DNA of 64,000 bases from DASRFA01 sp035651755 (GCA_035651755.1 DASRFA010000057.1:61494-125493), one strand, 5' to 3'. Positions 16,574-26,795 are shown, counted from the stretch's first letter. Numbers and translations: made by a program. Notes: a model not told the origin generated them from the sequence alone.

Positions 16574-19144
16574 TCAGCGACAAACGCCGCGCGCGACCAG
16601 GCTCTCGACCTCGCTCTCCGTCAAGCCAAGGACGCGAGTCAGCACGTCGGCGGTGTGCTCGCCGAGCCGCGGGGCGCGTGCGACCGGCGACATGGGCGTG
16701 CGGCTCATGCGCAGCGGGTTCGCGGTGTAGCGCGCACCACCCACGTCGGGGTGGACGACGGTGACGAGAGCGTGGCGTGCCGCGAGGTGGGGATCGCTGC
16801 GGTGCTCCTCGGGACCTTGCACCGGCATGGCGGAGACTCCGGCCGCCTGCAGGATGCCGGCGACCTCCTCCGGCGTGCGCTCGCGTGTCCACTCCGCGAC
16901 CCGCGCATCGAGCCAACGGCGCGCGGCGCGCCGCGCCTCGAGCGTCGCGAGCGCCGGCTCTCGGCTCCAGCCGACGGCGCGCTCGAAGCGCTCCCACGCC
17001 GCCTCGCCCACGACGGCGATCGCGCACCACCGATCGTCGCCGGTGCAGGGGTAGACGCCGTGTGGGCAGGCGTAGTCGGCGTCGTTGCCCGGTTGGCGCG
17101 TCGGGCGGCCGGTGAGCGCGTGCTCGAGGTAGAACTCGGCCATGAGGTAGGCGGTCGCTTCGGTCTGCGCCATCTCGACGAGCTGCCCCTCGCCAGTCCT
17201 GCGGCGGTGCTCGAGCGCGGCCAGGACGGCGACCACGCCGAGCTTGCTCGCGATGTGGTCGGGGTGGTTGAGCGACGAGCCGGCGGGATAGGGCGCTTCC
17301 GCGTCGCTCCATAGCCAGGTCGCCCCGGCGAACGCGTTGTTCACCGGGCCGAAGGAGGGTGCCTCGCCGAGCGGGCCGTCGCAGCCGTAGCCCTGCGACG
17401 AGACGTAGATCACGTCCGGACGCAGGGCCTTCACCTCGGGGTAGTCGAGACCCCAAGCGCGGACGGTTCCACCGCGGTGGTTCTCGACCACGATGTCGGC
17501 GTTCGCGCACAGTCCGAGCGCGAGCTCGCGCCCGAGCGGCGTGTGCAGATCGAGGCAGACGCTCTTCTGCCCGCGACCATCGTCGTTGAACGGAAACGAG
17601 GTGTTCGGATTGGCGAGATCCGGGGTCAAGCTGCGCAGCAGATCGACGTGCTGACCGGACTCGATCTTGATCACCTCGGCGCCGAGTTCTCCGAGGAGCC
17701 AGCACATCTCGGGACCGACGGCGGCGATGCCGAGGTTGATGACGCGCAAGCCGGCGAGCGCCGGGCGCAACGCGGCTCGATCGGCGCTCGCCGCTCCGGC
17801 CGCCGTGACGACGTGCTCGCGGCGCGACTCGAGCCACGTGCCGTCGTCCTCGCCGGGTGCGGGGGCGGGGCGGCGGATCCCGGCCGGCGTGACGGAGAGC
17901 CGCCAGGGAGCCGCGGCAAACGGAGCGTCGCCGAGGTGCGGGAAGCCGGTCTTGCGGAAGTAGCCGCGCGCCCGCGTCTGCTCGGCCGCGACGAACTCCT
18001 CCGGCGTGTTGACCGGAGCCATCGGCACGCCGAGGCGAAGTGCGGCGGCCAGTACCTCGTCGCGCGGGCGCGCGCGCAGCGCGTGTGCGAGCAGCGATCG
18101 CGCCGTGCCGACCAGCGACTGCGTGAGCGACAGCGTCAATCCGGGGAGCGGCAGGAGCCGCGAGACGCCGATCGCAACGCCGCTCGCCAGGGCGAGCACG
18201 CGCCACGGCAAGGAGTCGAGCCACATCGCGGCGTGCGCCGCGAAGGGCACGTCGTCGCTCGACTCCGCGGGGCGCGCGCGATCGAGCGGTTCGCTGTTCC
18301 GTCCGGACGGCGCGCCGGGGTCGCCCCAGAGAAGCCGGCCCAAGGCCGCCGCCTGCCGCGGCGTGCCGACGACCGCCCGGACGAAGCCGTCGCGCGTCGG
18401 CAGCACGAAATAGACGCCGTCCGCGTCGCGCGGCACCGACGCGGGAAACATCGGGAACAGCCGGGCATAGTCGGCGAGCGGGATCGACCAGGGGTCGAGG
18501 CCGTTGAGCGCCGCTTCCTGCACGGAAACTTCGACGGTCTGGCCCGCGCCGTGAACGGCAAGATCGATCAGCGCGGCGAGGACCCCGACGACGCCGTAGA
18601 TCGACGCGCAGTCGTGCGCGAGATAGCCCGGCAGCCACGACGGCGGGCGATCGGGAAAGCCCGAAGCGTGCAGCGCGCCGCTCGCGGCGAACGCGGTCAG
18701 CGGCTCGAGCCGCCAGCCGGCGCGCGGGCCGGAGAGCCCGAGATCCGCGATCGTCAAGTGGATCAGGTGAGGATGCCGGGCTCGCACCTCGAGCGGCGTG
18801 AGCTGCAATCGAGCCTGCTCGCGCGCGCCGAGGTTCTCGATCAGCACATCGGCGGCGCTGCACAGGTCCCCAAAGCGTCGGCGCCCGGCTTCGTCTTCCA
18901 GGTCGATCACCGCGCCGCGCTTGCCGGCGTTGCGCGACAGGAACGACAGCGAGCGGTCGGGCGCAGGAACGCCGCCGGCGAACGGTGGGCGGAGACGCCC
19001 GGGGTCGCCGTCGGGCGGCTCGACCTTGATCACGTCCGCCCCGAGTTCGGCGAGCATGCGGCCCGCGAGCGCGCCGCGCAGGTCGGTCAAGTCCACGACG
19101 CGAAGGCTCTCGAGAGCGGCTCGGGGCGCGGCAGGCACGGCCAT
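16574..19144 (-). CDS. Tandem-domain family III CoA transferase (CaiB/BaiF)
   Basis: An 856-residue protein with two complete CoA-transferase III domains. Domain 1 (about 10-430) has VVDLTDLRGALAGRMLAELG, DVIKVEPPDGD and AHDCASIYGVVGVLAAL. Domain 2 (about 455-850) has VINLGIAAVGPEMCWLLGELG, EVIKIESG and NHPDHIASKLGVVAVLAALEHRRRTGEGQ. The family moves CoA between acids through an aspartyl-CoA intermediate, and an Asp is present at the expected helix start in both halves. Normal family members are single 400-residue subunits that interlock as dimers, so the fusion may make an intramolecular interlocked pair. It probably acts on a bile-acid, carnitine or aromatic acid CoA; the substrate is unknown. 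Confidence 0.88.
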   Translation of the reverse strand: MAVPAAPRAALESLRVVDLTDLRGALAGRMLAELGADVIKVEPPDGDPGRLRPPFAGGVPAPDRSLSFLSRNAGKRGAVIDLEDEAGRRRFGDLCSAADVLIENLGAREQARLQLTPLEVRARHPHLIHLTIADLGLSGPRAGWRLEPLTAFAASGALHASGFPDRPPSWLPGYLAHDCASIYGVVGVLAALIDLAVHGAGQTVEVSVQEAALNGLDPWSIPLADYARLFPMFPASVPRDADGVYFVLPTRDGFVRAVVGTPRQAAALGRLLWGDPGAPSGRNSEPLDRARPAESSDDVPFAAHAAMWLDSLPWRVLALASGVAIGVSRLLPLPGLTLSLTQSLVGTARSLLAHALRARPRDEVLAAALRLGVPMAPVNTPEEFVAAEQTRARGYFRKTGFPHLGDAPFAAAPWRLSVTPAGIRRPAPAPGEDDGTWLESRREHVVTAAGAASADRAALRPALAGLRVINLGIAAVGPEMCWLLGELGAEVIKIESGQHVDLLRSLTPDLANPNTSFPFNDDGRGQKSVCLDLHTPLGRELALGLCANADIVVENHRGGTVRAWGLDYPEVKALRPDVIYVSSQGYGCDGPLGEAPSFGPVNNAFAGATWLWSDAEAPYPAGSSLNHPDHIASKLGVVAVLAALEHRRRTGEGQLVEMAQTEATAYLMAEFYLEHALTGRPTRQPGNDADYACPHGVYPCTGDDRWCAIAVVGEAAWERFERAVGWSREPALATLEARRAARRWLDARVAEWTRERTPEEVAGILQAAGVSAMPVQGPEEHRSDPHLAARHALVTVVHPDVGGARYTANPLRMSRTPMSPVARAPRLGEHTADVLTRVLGLTESEVESLVARGVCR

Positions 19145-19233
19145 CTCCCCTTACGCCGTGTGGCGGATTCGCCGGCTCAGGGCGCCGCGCACCGGCAGCA
19201 CCAGCTCGGTCGGGAGCAGCCCGGCAACTGAGC

Positions 19234-20223
19234 TCATGGCTCGATTGCCGACGTATCGCCCAGGCCGTTGTCCGGGACGTCGGCTCCGGCGCGGCGGCGA
19301 GAGCTCGGTCCTGCGGGCGGCCAGAGGGAAAGGATCGCGGCGATCACCTCGTCGGCCGCCGCCAGGTTGCCGATGTGACCCTCGCCCGGGCGCACGTGCA
19401 GCTCCGCATCGGGGACGAGAACCGACATGCGGCGTGCATGCTCGAGCGGGACGATGTTGTCGGCGTCGCCGTGCCAGAAGCGGATCGGCACCGAGATGTC
19501 GCGCAGCGCGAAGCCCCACGGGCGGGTGAACTGCACGATGTCGTAGACCGGCCCGAGGAGCTGGCCGCGGCTGACGCGCTCGAGGTCGTCGATGAACATC
19601 GATTTCATCTCGGGGCGGCGGAAGACCACCTGGTCGCCCTCCGGCATGAGCCTGATGAAGCCGTCGAAGATGAGCGAGGAGACCGGCGTGAGCGAGCGGA
19701 CGATTCCCCAGAGCGCGCCGCCCAGTGGCTCGCTTGCGAGCTCGAGGAGCGGCGCGAATCGCACCGCGAGCGCCACGAGCCCGCCCTCGTTCGCCTCGTC
19801 GCCGCGCGATGGAGCGACGCCGCCCAGAACTGCGCCGGCGACGACGCGCGGCGCGAGCCGTTGTGCGCAGGCGAGCACGTAGGGTCCTCCACCGGAGAGC
19901 CCGATCAGGCCGAAGCGATCGACCGCGAGCCGATCGGCGACCTCCTCGACGTCGCAAGCCCACTCGACGATCGAAGGGTACAGGTGTGCGGTCGAGCCGC
20001 CGACTCCGGGGCGCTCGAGGGCGATCAAGCGGACGCCCCGCTGCGCCGCATAGGCGCGTGCCGCCGGCGGAATCTGGCGCCGGCCGCCCGGCGTGCCATG
20101 GAACCAGAGGATCGCTCTTCCGGCGCCTGCCCCGTACTCGGCGAAGCCGATCGATCGGCCGCAGCGGAGACGGATTCGCCCTTCGATGGGCGGTTGCAGC
20201 GCGGTGCGCGTCTCCTCGGTCAA
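19234..20223 (-). CDS. Alpha/beta hydrolase
   Basis: A roughly 329-residue alpha/beta hydrolase with oxyanion strand ILWFHGTPGGRRQIPP, nucleophile elbow GLSGGGPY, acid loop HGDADNIVP and catalytic His in GEGHIG. HGTPG followed by GVRLIALERPGVGGS resembles lipase/esterase or haloperoxidase-like hydrolases. The start is uncertain: the frame is open to a TTG at 20553, but the TTG at 20223 has GGAG five bases upstream and removes an Arg/Pro-rich N-terminus with no conserved content. It lies near the CoA-transferase gene and reads the same way. A 28-residue leftover peptide ending LSRRIRHTA sits between them and is not annotated. Confidence 0.83.
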   Translation of the reverse strand: MTEETRTALQPPIEGRIRLRCGRSIGFAEYGAGAGRAILWFHGTPGGRRQIPPAARAYAAQRGVRLIALERPGVGGSTAHLYPSIVEWACDVEEVADRLAVDRFGLIGLSGGGPYVLACAQRLAPRVVAGAVLGGVAPSRGDEANEGGLVALAVRFAPLLELASEPLGGALWGIVRSLTPVSSLIFDGFIRLMPEGDQVVFRRPEMKSMFIDDLERVSRGQLLGPVYDIVQFTRPWGFALRDISVPIRFWHGDADNIVPLEHARRMSVLVPDAELHVRPGEGHIGNLAAADEVIAAILSLWPPAGPSSRRRAGADVPDNGLGDTSAIEP

Positions 20224-20569
20224 CGGACGGATCTCCGCCCCGGTCGCGTCGCAAGGAGCGTACCTCTTCGCGGGACGGGTCTCCTCCGCCGGCTCGGGCG
20301 ATGGCAGCGCTGGAGTTGTGGTGAGCCGTCCACCTTCTAATCGATGGGAACCGGCAGCGATCCCGGTTCCCAATCGTTGGAGGGCGCCCTCGGCACCCCG
20401 CTGGCTCTCGTCGAGCGGCTCGCCGCTCTGGTCCACGGCTTTCGCCAGGAACGCGACGCGCGAGGGCGTCGGCGCGCGGCTCGAATCGATTCCCCGAAGC
20501 GGGCTTCCGGCACCTCGAGGAGAAGCCGAGACGAATTGTCCCGGGCCGTGCAAGTGCTACGCGGCCGCC

Positions 20570-20788
20570 ATGGACACGATCGCGACGAAGTCCGGCCCGC
20601 TTTCCCCGGAGGAGTTCAAAGTCAGGGCGCGCTCGTTCATCGACGAACAGATGAACGCAGGAAAGGGCGGTCAGGCCGCAATCGAGGAGCTCATGCAGCA
20701 AGTCGACGAATCGTGCGAGCAATGGGCGCGAGAGTTGGCGGAAGAGGTCCTCCGTGAGCGCCTGCGGGCGAAGGCAGACCATCATTGA
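20570..20788 (+). CDS. Small helical protein, unknown
   Basis: A 72-residue acidic/basic alternating protein (SPEEFKVRARSFIDEQM, EELMQQVDESCEQWARELAEE) predicted mostly helical, likely a small coiled coil. The sequence has GC-rich coding bias and a single Met start. I do not recognise a family. The ribosome site is weak. It lies between two hydrolase genes, on the strand of the downstream one. Confidence 0.5.
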   Translation: MDTIATKSGPLSPEEFKVRARSFIDEQMNAGKGGQAAIEELMQQVDESCEQWARELAEEVLRERLRAKADHH

Positions 20789-21041
20789 TGGTCGAGCATT
20801 GAACCATGGTACTCGACTGAAACGCGAGAACGGCCTCTCCTCACGGTCGGGTCGTACGCCGGATCGCAACGCAGCGCACACGCCGCCGTGCCGACGGGAC
20901 ATGCGCTCGCCGCTCCAGTCCTCGACCTCATGGACGCTGCTCCGTTCGCGGCCGGTGGGTCGGCGACGAAGCGCTGATCACGGAACCGTCGCTGGACTCC
21001 GGCCCCGTACTCGGGCGATCATCCAGAGGGAGGCGACGAAG

Positions 21042-22292
21042 ATGGAACGCGTGACCGGCTGGCAGGGCGAGGTTTCCGCGGCTTCCGTCATTCGCAATCA
21101 CGCCTCGGATCTGCGCGGCGTCACCCGGCTCGCATTCGACGCGACCGCCGGCGTGACCGCGCTCGTCGAGGCGCTCCACGTGGAGATCGCGCGCCTGCCG
21201 ACCAAGCTGGGCGGGCCGATCGGAGAAGCCGCCGTGAACGGCGTGACGTGGCTCGTCTACCGGAGCATCCACGGCGCCACGAGCGCCGTCGGCGGCGGCG
21301 TCGACCTGCTGCTCGCGCAGCTCGTCCCGATGCTGCGTCACGTGGAGTCGTCCCCGGCACGCGAGGCCGCGATCGCCGCCCTGAACGGCGTGCTGGGCGA
21401 CCATCTCGCCGAGACCGGCAACCCGCTGGCAATCGCCGCGCGGCTCCGGTCCGGCGGCGTGCCGATCGAGCTCACGCGGGAGGGTCTGGCCGCGGCCTTC
21501 CCTGCCCCGAGCGCGAAGGTCGTCGTGCTCGTGCACGGGCTCTGCATGAGCGACGTGCAATGGACGCGGCGGGGGCACAACCACGGGACAGCGCTCGCCC
21601 GCGACCTCGGCTACACGCCCGTCCACTTCCACTACAACAGCGGTCGGCACGTCTCGACGAACGGGCGTGGGCTGGCGGGGATGCTCGAGGCGCTCGTGGC
21701 CGCATGGCCGGTGCGGGTCGACGAGCTCGCGATCGTGGCCCACAGCATGGGCGGGCTCGTCGCGCGGAGCGCGCATCACTACGCCGGCGTCGCCGGCCAC
21801 CAGTGGCGAAGCCGCCTCCGCCGGCTCGTGTTCCTGGGAACGCCGCACCACGGTGCCGCTCTCGAGCGCGGCGGCCACCGGCTGCAGCGGCTCTTCGAGC
21901 AGACTCCGTTCACGGCACCATTCGCTCGTCTCGGGAAGATTCGCAGCGCGGGCATCACCGATCTGCGCCACGGCAACCTTCTCGACGAGGACTGGCACGG
22001 CCGCGATCGCTTTGCGGACGGAGAGGATGCGCGGCGGCCCTTGCCGTTGCCGGAGCGTGCGGCCTGCTACGCCGTCGCTGCCACGACGGGATCGACCGCG
22101 AATGACCTTCGAGGTCGGCTCCTCGGCGACGGCCTCGTGCCTCTCGCGAGCGCCCTCGGCCGCCACCGCGACCCGCGCTTGGCGCTCGCGTTTCCGGAAT
22201 CGCACCAGTGGATCGCGTGCCGGACGGGCCACTTCGACCTGCTCGATCATCCGGGTGTGTGGCGTCGGATCCGCGCTTGGCTCGCGGATTGA
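21042..22292 (+). CDS. Alpha/beta hydrolase, PGAP1/lipase-like
   Basis: A 416-residue protein. The first 155 residues form a helical region without a signal peptide. Next comes the hydrolase core with VVVLVHGLCMSDVQW (oxyanion), nucleophile in AIVAHSMGGLVARSA, then FLGTPHHGAALERGGH, the group seen in PGAP1-like esterases and lipases. LGDGLVPLASALG supplies the catalytic Asp, and RTGHFDLLDH the His. GAGGGAGGC precedes the ATG. The HSMGG and GTPHHGA combination is typical of triacylglycerol or ester lipases that act on hydrophobic substrates. The gene ends just before a stretch of mobile-element remains. Confidence 0.86.
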   Translation: MERVTGWQGEVSAASVIRNHASDLRGVTRLAFDATAGVTALVEALHVEIARLPTKLGGPIGEAAVNGVTWLVYRSIHGATSAVGGGVDLLLAQLVPMLRHVESSPAREAAIAALNGVLGDHLAETGNPLAIAARLRSGGVPIELTREGLAAAFPAPSAKVVVLVHGLCMSDVQWTRRGHNHGTALARDLGYTPVHFHYNSGRHVSTNGRGLAGMLEALVAAWPVRVDELAIVAHSMGGLVARSAHHYAGVAGHQWRSRLRRLVFLGTPHHGAALERGGHRLQRLFEQTPFTAPFARLGKIRSAGITDLRHGNLLDEDWHGRDRFADGEDARRPLPLPERAACYAVAATTGSTANDLRGRLLGDGLVPLASALGRHRDPRLALAFPESHQWIACRTGHFDLLDHPGVWRRIRAWLAD

Positions 22293-22850
22293 CGGCAGGG
22301 AACGAGGACCTGCCTCATCGGAGCTTCCAGCGCTTCTCCTCCTCGGCCCACGCGCTCGGGGTACGGCGCCCGCGTTTCAACGCCGCGGGCGGCGAGTCGC
22401 CGCGGCGGGCGCCGGTGGGCCGCTTCTGAGGCCCCACGAACGGCACGCGCCGGGCGAGGTCTCGTCTTCAAGTCTCCGTGGACGCTACCCGGAGAAACGA
22501 CTTCGCCCGCGCGATGACACGCTCGACGCCTTTGGATGTTTCCACTCTGTTTCCGTTTTGGCCGGACGAACCCGAGTACGCCAGGCACGGAGGCCCGTCA
22601 GTCGCAGTTTCGTCCCGTTGACGGCGATCACACTCGCCTGGAACGGGCCCTGGGCGGCCTCTCAATCAGCGGGGTTCGATCCCGGGGCGGCCCATAGACA
22701 GAAACCTTGCGCATCACCCGAGAGGAGCAGCGTCGCCCCTGCGCGGTGGTCGTACGGCGCGGAAGACCAGCGCGCTTGAGCACTCGGTGGCTTCGAGGGG
22801 TCGCGAGCCGCATGTCGAGCCGGTAGCTCCCCACGCGATCCGGCCTCTCG
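22293..22850. other. Gene-free stretch with integrase-like tail and tRNA fragment
   Basis: No supported gene. Read leftwards at about 22508-22600, the peptide SGQNGNRVETSKG resembles the disordered tail that follows the catalytic block of tyrosine recombinases; the same GGATGTTTCCACT string occurs in the relic beside tRNA-Lys at 3 kb. A tRNA-Lys fragment follows at 22659-22694. Confidence 0.4.
22659..22694 (+). repeat. tRNA-Lys 3' fragment (possible attR)
   Basis: CTCTCAATCAGCGGG then GGTTCGATCCCGGGGCGGCCCA repeats the 3' half of the tRNA-Lys at 2906-2978. Its last 22 bases are identical, and five to six variable-loop bases are deleted. The complete D-arm and acceptor 5' strand are missing. 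Downstream sequence is unrelated to that after the real tRNA. This is the expected footprint of an element integrated at the tRNA 3' end. Confidence 0.75.
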
Positions 22851-24284
22851 TCATGGGGTAATACTCTTGCCTTGTGGCGCCTCCACGCCGTTGAGCGTGA
22901 GCGTGTTGTTGAGCACGGCTCCGCTGACAGGATCGGTCACAGGATTGTCGTAATCGAACATCACCAACTCACCGTCGGTGTCGCTGACCGCAAAGGTCGA
23001 TGCCTCAGCAAACTTCTTGGAAATTTGAGGCGTCGTGCCGAATGAGACGAGCCAATAGGTGAACGTGAACAGCGCCGGCGCTCTGTCGTTTCCGATGAAG
23101 ATGTTCCGTTCAAAATTCACCGCGAGACTTTGGATGAATCGGCGCGGCGCAGATCTTTGAGTATCTCCCGCTTCAATCGCAACACCGTACGCTCCGTTTC
23201 TGTCGCACGTGTTGCCGACGACGTTGGCCACCAGAGAAGAGGTCACGGGCTGGCTGGAATCCGTGGTCGTGTAGGTGAGGTCGGGCCATATTCCCACCAA
23301 CCGGATTCCAGTTCCACCAAACCGACTATTGGGGTCACCGTTGTCGCTCACGTCGTTTCCGTCCAGCGTCACGTTGAGCGTGTCTGGGATATTGTCCGCA
23401 TCGGCGGGATTGTTCCGGTCGAACGTCGTCTGCAACGGCTCGAGAAGGGGAATGGAGTTCCCACCGGCGTCCGTGACCAACCTGACCCATCCGCCTACGG
23501 CACCTGAAATTCCGTGCGCGGCGTTTCGCGTTATCCTGTTGGCGCGAACCAAGACTGTCGCGGGTTGCGCACGGCTGCCACCGGTGAGGATGCTTCCTAG
23601 TTCCAGGTTGTCCGCCAGGAGATTTCGCTCGATGGTGCCGGAGGCCAATCGCGTCATCACGCCAAACGCAGAACGCTCGACGACGTTATTCGTGAATCGG
23701 AACTCCGACACTCGGTCGATGAAGACGGCAGCACCCGGAAGATCGCCCAACTTTCCATCGAAGACGAATCCATCCAACGTCACGCCATCTCCTCGTGACC
23801 CATCGGCAGTTCGCGTGACGAGGACGAGATACTGGTTCGGTCGCAGCGCTACATCCGGTGCAACGATGCTTTCGCTGCCCGGCAACGTTTCGGTTGCAAG
23901 CCCACGCTCGTCGCGGGTCAAGACGGTGCTACCGAGCAGCGTAAGTCTTGGTATGTTGAGGATGATCGGCAGCACCTCGTACTCTCGATGCTCTTGCACT
24001 TCCGCGGCATCGAATGAGCCGACATACATTCCAGGGGCGACGTGAATCCGTATCTCATCATCAGGAGCAATCGCGGCCGTCGCACGCTCAGCGCGCGCCC
24101 GGGCGACCGCGTCGGTGATCCGTCGATAGGGGTTCGCGGCGCTGCCGCTGGCGTACGGACTGCCCGATGCCGCGACGTAGAGGTCAGTGGCAGTCTTGCT
24201 GTCCCCGCAGCCCGGAAAAATCACTAGCTGCACTACCACCGTGATCAACAACGCATAGTTTACATCTGTCGGCTGCGGCTTCAT
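22851..24284 (-). CDS. Secreted/lipid-anchored parallel beta-helix protein
   Basis: A 477-residue protein with a lipobox (LVIFPGC) after a hydrophobic N-terminus, so it is probably a lipoprotein. The mature part starts DLYVAASGSPYASGSAANPY, the DUF1565/pectate-lyase-like opening. It then shows many short turns of the type TIERNLLADN, RFTNNVVERSAFGV and VRANRITRNAAHGI, spaced as coils of a right-handed parallel beta-helix. No catalytic residues for a lyase are evident. The G+C and codon use look lower than the flanking genes (many TTC, AAC and TTT), suggesting acquisition. It begins just right of the possible island end. Substrate or partner is unknown. Confidence 0.82.
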   Translation of the reverse strand: MKPQPTDVNYALLITVVVQLVIFPGCGDSKTATDLYVAASGSPYASGSAANPYRRITDAVARARAERATAAIAPDDEIRIHVAPGMYVGSFDAAEVQEHREYEVLPIILNIPRLTLLGSTVLTRDERGLATETLPGSESIVAPDVALRPNQYLVLVTRTADGSRGDGVTLDGFVFDGKLGDLPGAAVFIDRVSEFRFTNNVVERSAFGVMTRLASGTIERNLLADNLELGSILTGGSRAQPATVLVRANRITRNAAHGISGAVGGWVRLVTDAGGNSIPLLEPLQTTFDRNNPADADNIPDTLNVTLDGNDVSDNGDPNSRFGGTGIRLVGIWPDLTYTTTDSSQPVTSSLVANVVGNTCDRNGAYGVAIEAGDTQRSAPRRFIQSLAVNFERNIFIGNDRAPALFTFTYWLVSFGTTPQISKKFAEASTFAVSDTDGELVMFDYDNPVTDPVSGAVLNNTLTLNGVEAPQGKSITP

Positions 24285-24599
24285 TGGCAGGTGACTCTAC
24301 GCCGCGAAGTGATCGGTTAACGGCGTTTCAAATGAACGCGGCCCATCCGCGCTCTCGGCCTCCGATATCGCGTCGCCAACGGTCTTTACAAGCGCGCCCG
24401 AGGGGATGTGGGAATCGAGATCACACGGCCGTCGTCGATTAGCCATGCCGTGCGCTTCTGAGGGTGCCCGCGGGGACAGACGGTGCAAGATCACGACATC
24501 TGCTCCCACTCCTCGGCCTTCGGCGAGGTACATCGCGAGGTTGGGCTCGTCGCTCCCAGACACATGCTCGGGACGCTTCGGAGCCCCGATCTCAGTGCG

Positions 24600-25020
24600 C
24601 TCGTGAATGCAGCGAGTTCGCCTGCGCTGAACGGGCGCATGCCGCGCAGGCGCTCGGCTCGAGCGTGCTTCGCGGCCCGGCGTCGCTTCCGGCCGTGCTC
24701 AAGGGCGCGCGTCGGGTTCGTTCCGAGGATCGCGTTGTCGACGGTGGAACTGAAGAGAACCGACAACGTGGCGCGGGCGAGGCGAACCGTATTCTTGCCG
24801 AGCCCCTTGCGCCGCAGCGCTGTCAGGAACGCCTTCACGTGAGCGGCGTGGATGGCTCGCAACCCGGCGCCACCGAACGCGGGGACGATGTAGAGCTTGA
24901 GGATCTGCTCGTAGCTGCGGACGGTTCGGCGCGGAGGTGCGCACGCTCGTCCTCGATCCAGCGAGGCGCGTACTCGGCGAGAGTGATGTCCCGTTCCGAA
25001 GAGCCACGTAGCCCCATGAA
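24600..25020 (-). pseudogene. Tyrosine recombinase N-terminal relic
   Basis: Read leftwards, the first frame has ITLAEYAPRWIEDERAHLRAEP. A shifted frame continues RTVRSYEQILKLYIVPAFGG, then AAHVKAFLTALRRKGLGKNT and VRLARATLSVLFSSTVDNAI. This is the SAM-like core-binding domain of a phage integrase. The frame shift sits near 24935, and nothing of the catalytic R-H-R-Y domain can be found downstream, where short unrelated frames take over. It represents a separate decayed element from the one at tRNA-Lys, or its displaced half. Confidence 0.75.
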
Positions 25021-25527
25021 TCAGGCTCGCATACCGACATGCCATATCCACGTTCGAGGTGAAGAGCACAACCGCGCCGTTCATCGAGATTTGAGCAAGT
25101 TGTCGGCACAGCTCGGCCGTCGTCGTGAGACTGTGACGAATGACGGGGGTCAGGCGAGCAGAGAAGGTCGATCTCCTTGTGGAGTTGATGATGCCGACTG
25201 TTCTGCCTCTCCTTCGGATCCGTCCGCTCGAGCTCACGCAGGACAGCGACCACCTGGTCAAGGTCATTCGTGCCTTGAACGTCCACGTTGAGGCAGAGCG
25301 GCAATGCCTTGCGAAGGCGCTGTACCAGATGGCAGTCGTCGGCCTGGGACAGACCCTGACCAGCAAGAACGACCAGCGGGCGATGGCTCATGTTCCGCGA
25401 CCCAAGTCTGTCTGATTCGCGTGGAGGTGGACCGCCGACACCAATTGCCTCTTCCCTGCATCGAGCTTGACGGACCTGTAGCGACCACGGCAAGCAGCGA
25501 TCGTCCTACCGTGTCGGCGTGCACGCA
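25021..25527. other. Unassigned stretch between integrase and SIR2-like relics
   Basis: All three leftward frames are partly open, and one carries RPLVVLAGQGLSQADD and LNVDVQGTNDLDQVVAVL, which looks protein-like but matches no family I can name. Coding signal is mixed between frames, as in the decayed genes on both sides. It could be the lost C-terminal part of the SIR2-like protein. Confidence 0.3.
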
Positions 25528-26287
25528 TCAGTCGTCGTCCTCGTCGTCAGGATGAGAGCGAAGATGTTCCAGAGAATCTCGCACGTGAGCGATGAACTCG
25601 TCTGACGGAAGTACCTGCCCGTTCTGCGTCTTCGGGCCAGGGCCGAGGACCATCTGGCCGAGCTTCTTCTTCGTGTTTCTTCGATCCTCGAAGATCTCAC
25701 CATCGAGCGTGGTCCAGCTGAAACTGCCGTGCAGCTTGTAGAGGCTGATCCCCCGCTGTGGCGTATCGAACGTTGCAGGATCCCACCTACCGGTGCGGCG
25801 ATCAAATCCCGTGACAACAGGGGGCATCCGCCAACTCGCACGCCCGCTCGACGCAGAGGTCGTAGTTCAGCGTGAACACCTTGAGACGCTCGCCCGGTAG
25901 GAGTCTGAGCAGCGCCGCGAAGTAGCCGGGTTGCGGCTCAGTCTCGTTGACGATTTCGACGACGGCGCGGTGCACGGTGTGGCTCTAGTACTCGCCGTAG
26001 AGCGTGCTGAGCCGACGGTCGTCGTACCAACCAAGAAGAGCGCGAAAATTCCGCGTCCGACGAAACTCCTCCATCCAGAAGAACAGGCGCTCGAAGTTCG
26101 TCGTGACTGTCGGTTCCAACCAAGCAAGGCGGTCGTATACATCGCCGAACTCGTCGATCTCGGACCGAAGGCGTTCGACGAGTCGTGGCGTCAGCATTTC
26201 GGTGCTCGGAATGCCCGCGTCGACGGACGCGCCGGCACCCAGGACGACAATCGGGTCGTCGGGCGAGCTACCGGCCAAGGCGCACAA
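25528..26287 (-). pseudogene. SIR2-like domain protein, interrupted
   Basis: The N-terminus has IVVLGAGASVDAGIPST, the NAD-binding GAGxS loop of SIR2-like (SIR2_2) proteins. The same frame has an in-frame TAG at 25985-25987 and then continues with AVVEIVNETEPQPGYF and KVFTLNYDLCVE, the TxNYD motif. A frameshift near 25830 leads to GISLYKLHGSFSW, the KLHGS motif, and an acidic end. All three SIR2 landmarks are in order, so this is one gene broken by a stop and a shift. Such domains are frequent in anti-phage NADase systems; here the gene is in a decayed region and no partner is recognisable. Confidence 0.72.
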
Positions 26288-26795
26288 TCCTCGTCATCTC
26301 CCTTCACCAGTAAGAGCAAGAGCTCAACCTTCCGCTTCGGTATGCCCTCGCCCAAGGTCAGCCGCGAATCGCAGCCCGCCACTCGCGGAGAGCGAGCCGG
26401 ATCGGTCCCTCGAGGGACGTACCGTCACGCCGTTGGCGGACTGTCGCGAGCCGCGCCCTCGAGCGCGTGCAGACCATGCGTCCGGGCGTTCTGATTGCCG
26501 GGGGGCCCGCTGCGGCCGGGCTTCCCCGCACGGCTTCACGCCGGCAGCATGTTGGCGAACCGCCCTTTTCGCGGGGCTGTAGATAGGCAATCAGCGGGTC
26601 GCGGTTCGCCGAGCCCGATCGCAGCGCGTGCGAATTGGTGCCAAGCGGTATCGCGAAGCGGCCGCCCGGTAGCGCGGGTCGTCCAACCGGTTGTCGCGGT
26701 CCGCTTTCAGATCCCTTTGTTCAGACGAATGGCTTCCCAAGGTAACAGCGTGGTATGGGGAGCAAACGCCTGCGAATGGCACAGGAGGACCTGCC
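26288..26795. other. Gene-free interval
   Basis: Arg-rich open frames on both strands show no recognisable content. The last 30 bases hold the AGGAGG ribosome site of the next gene. Confidence 0.35.

Noticed and set aside
24297..24563. Leftward 88-codon frame next to integrase relic
   Set aside because: It could not be matched to the integrase catalytic domain or any family.
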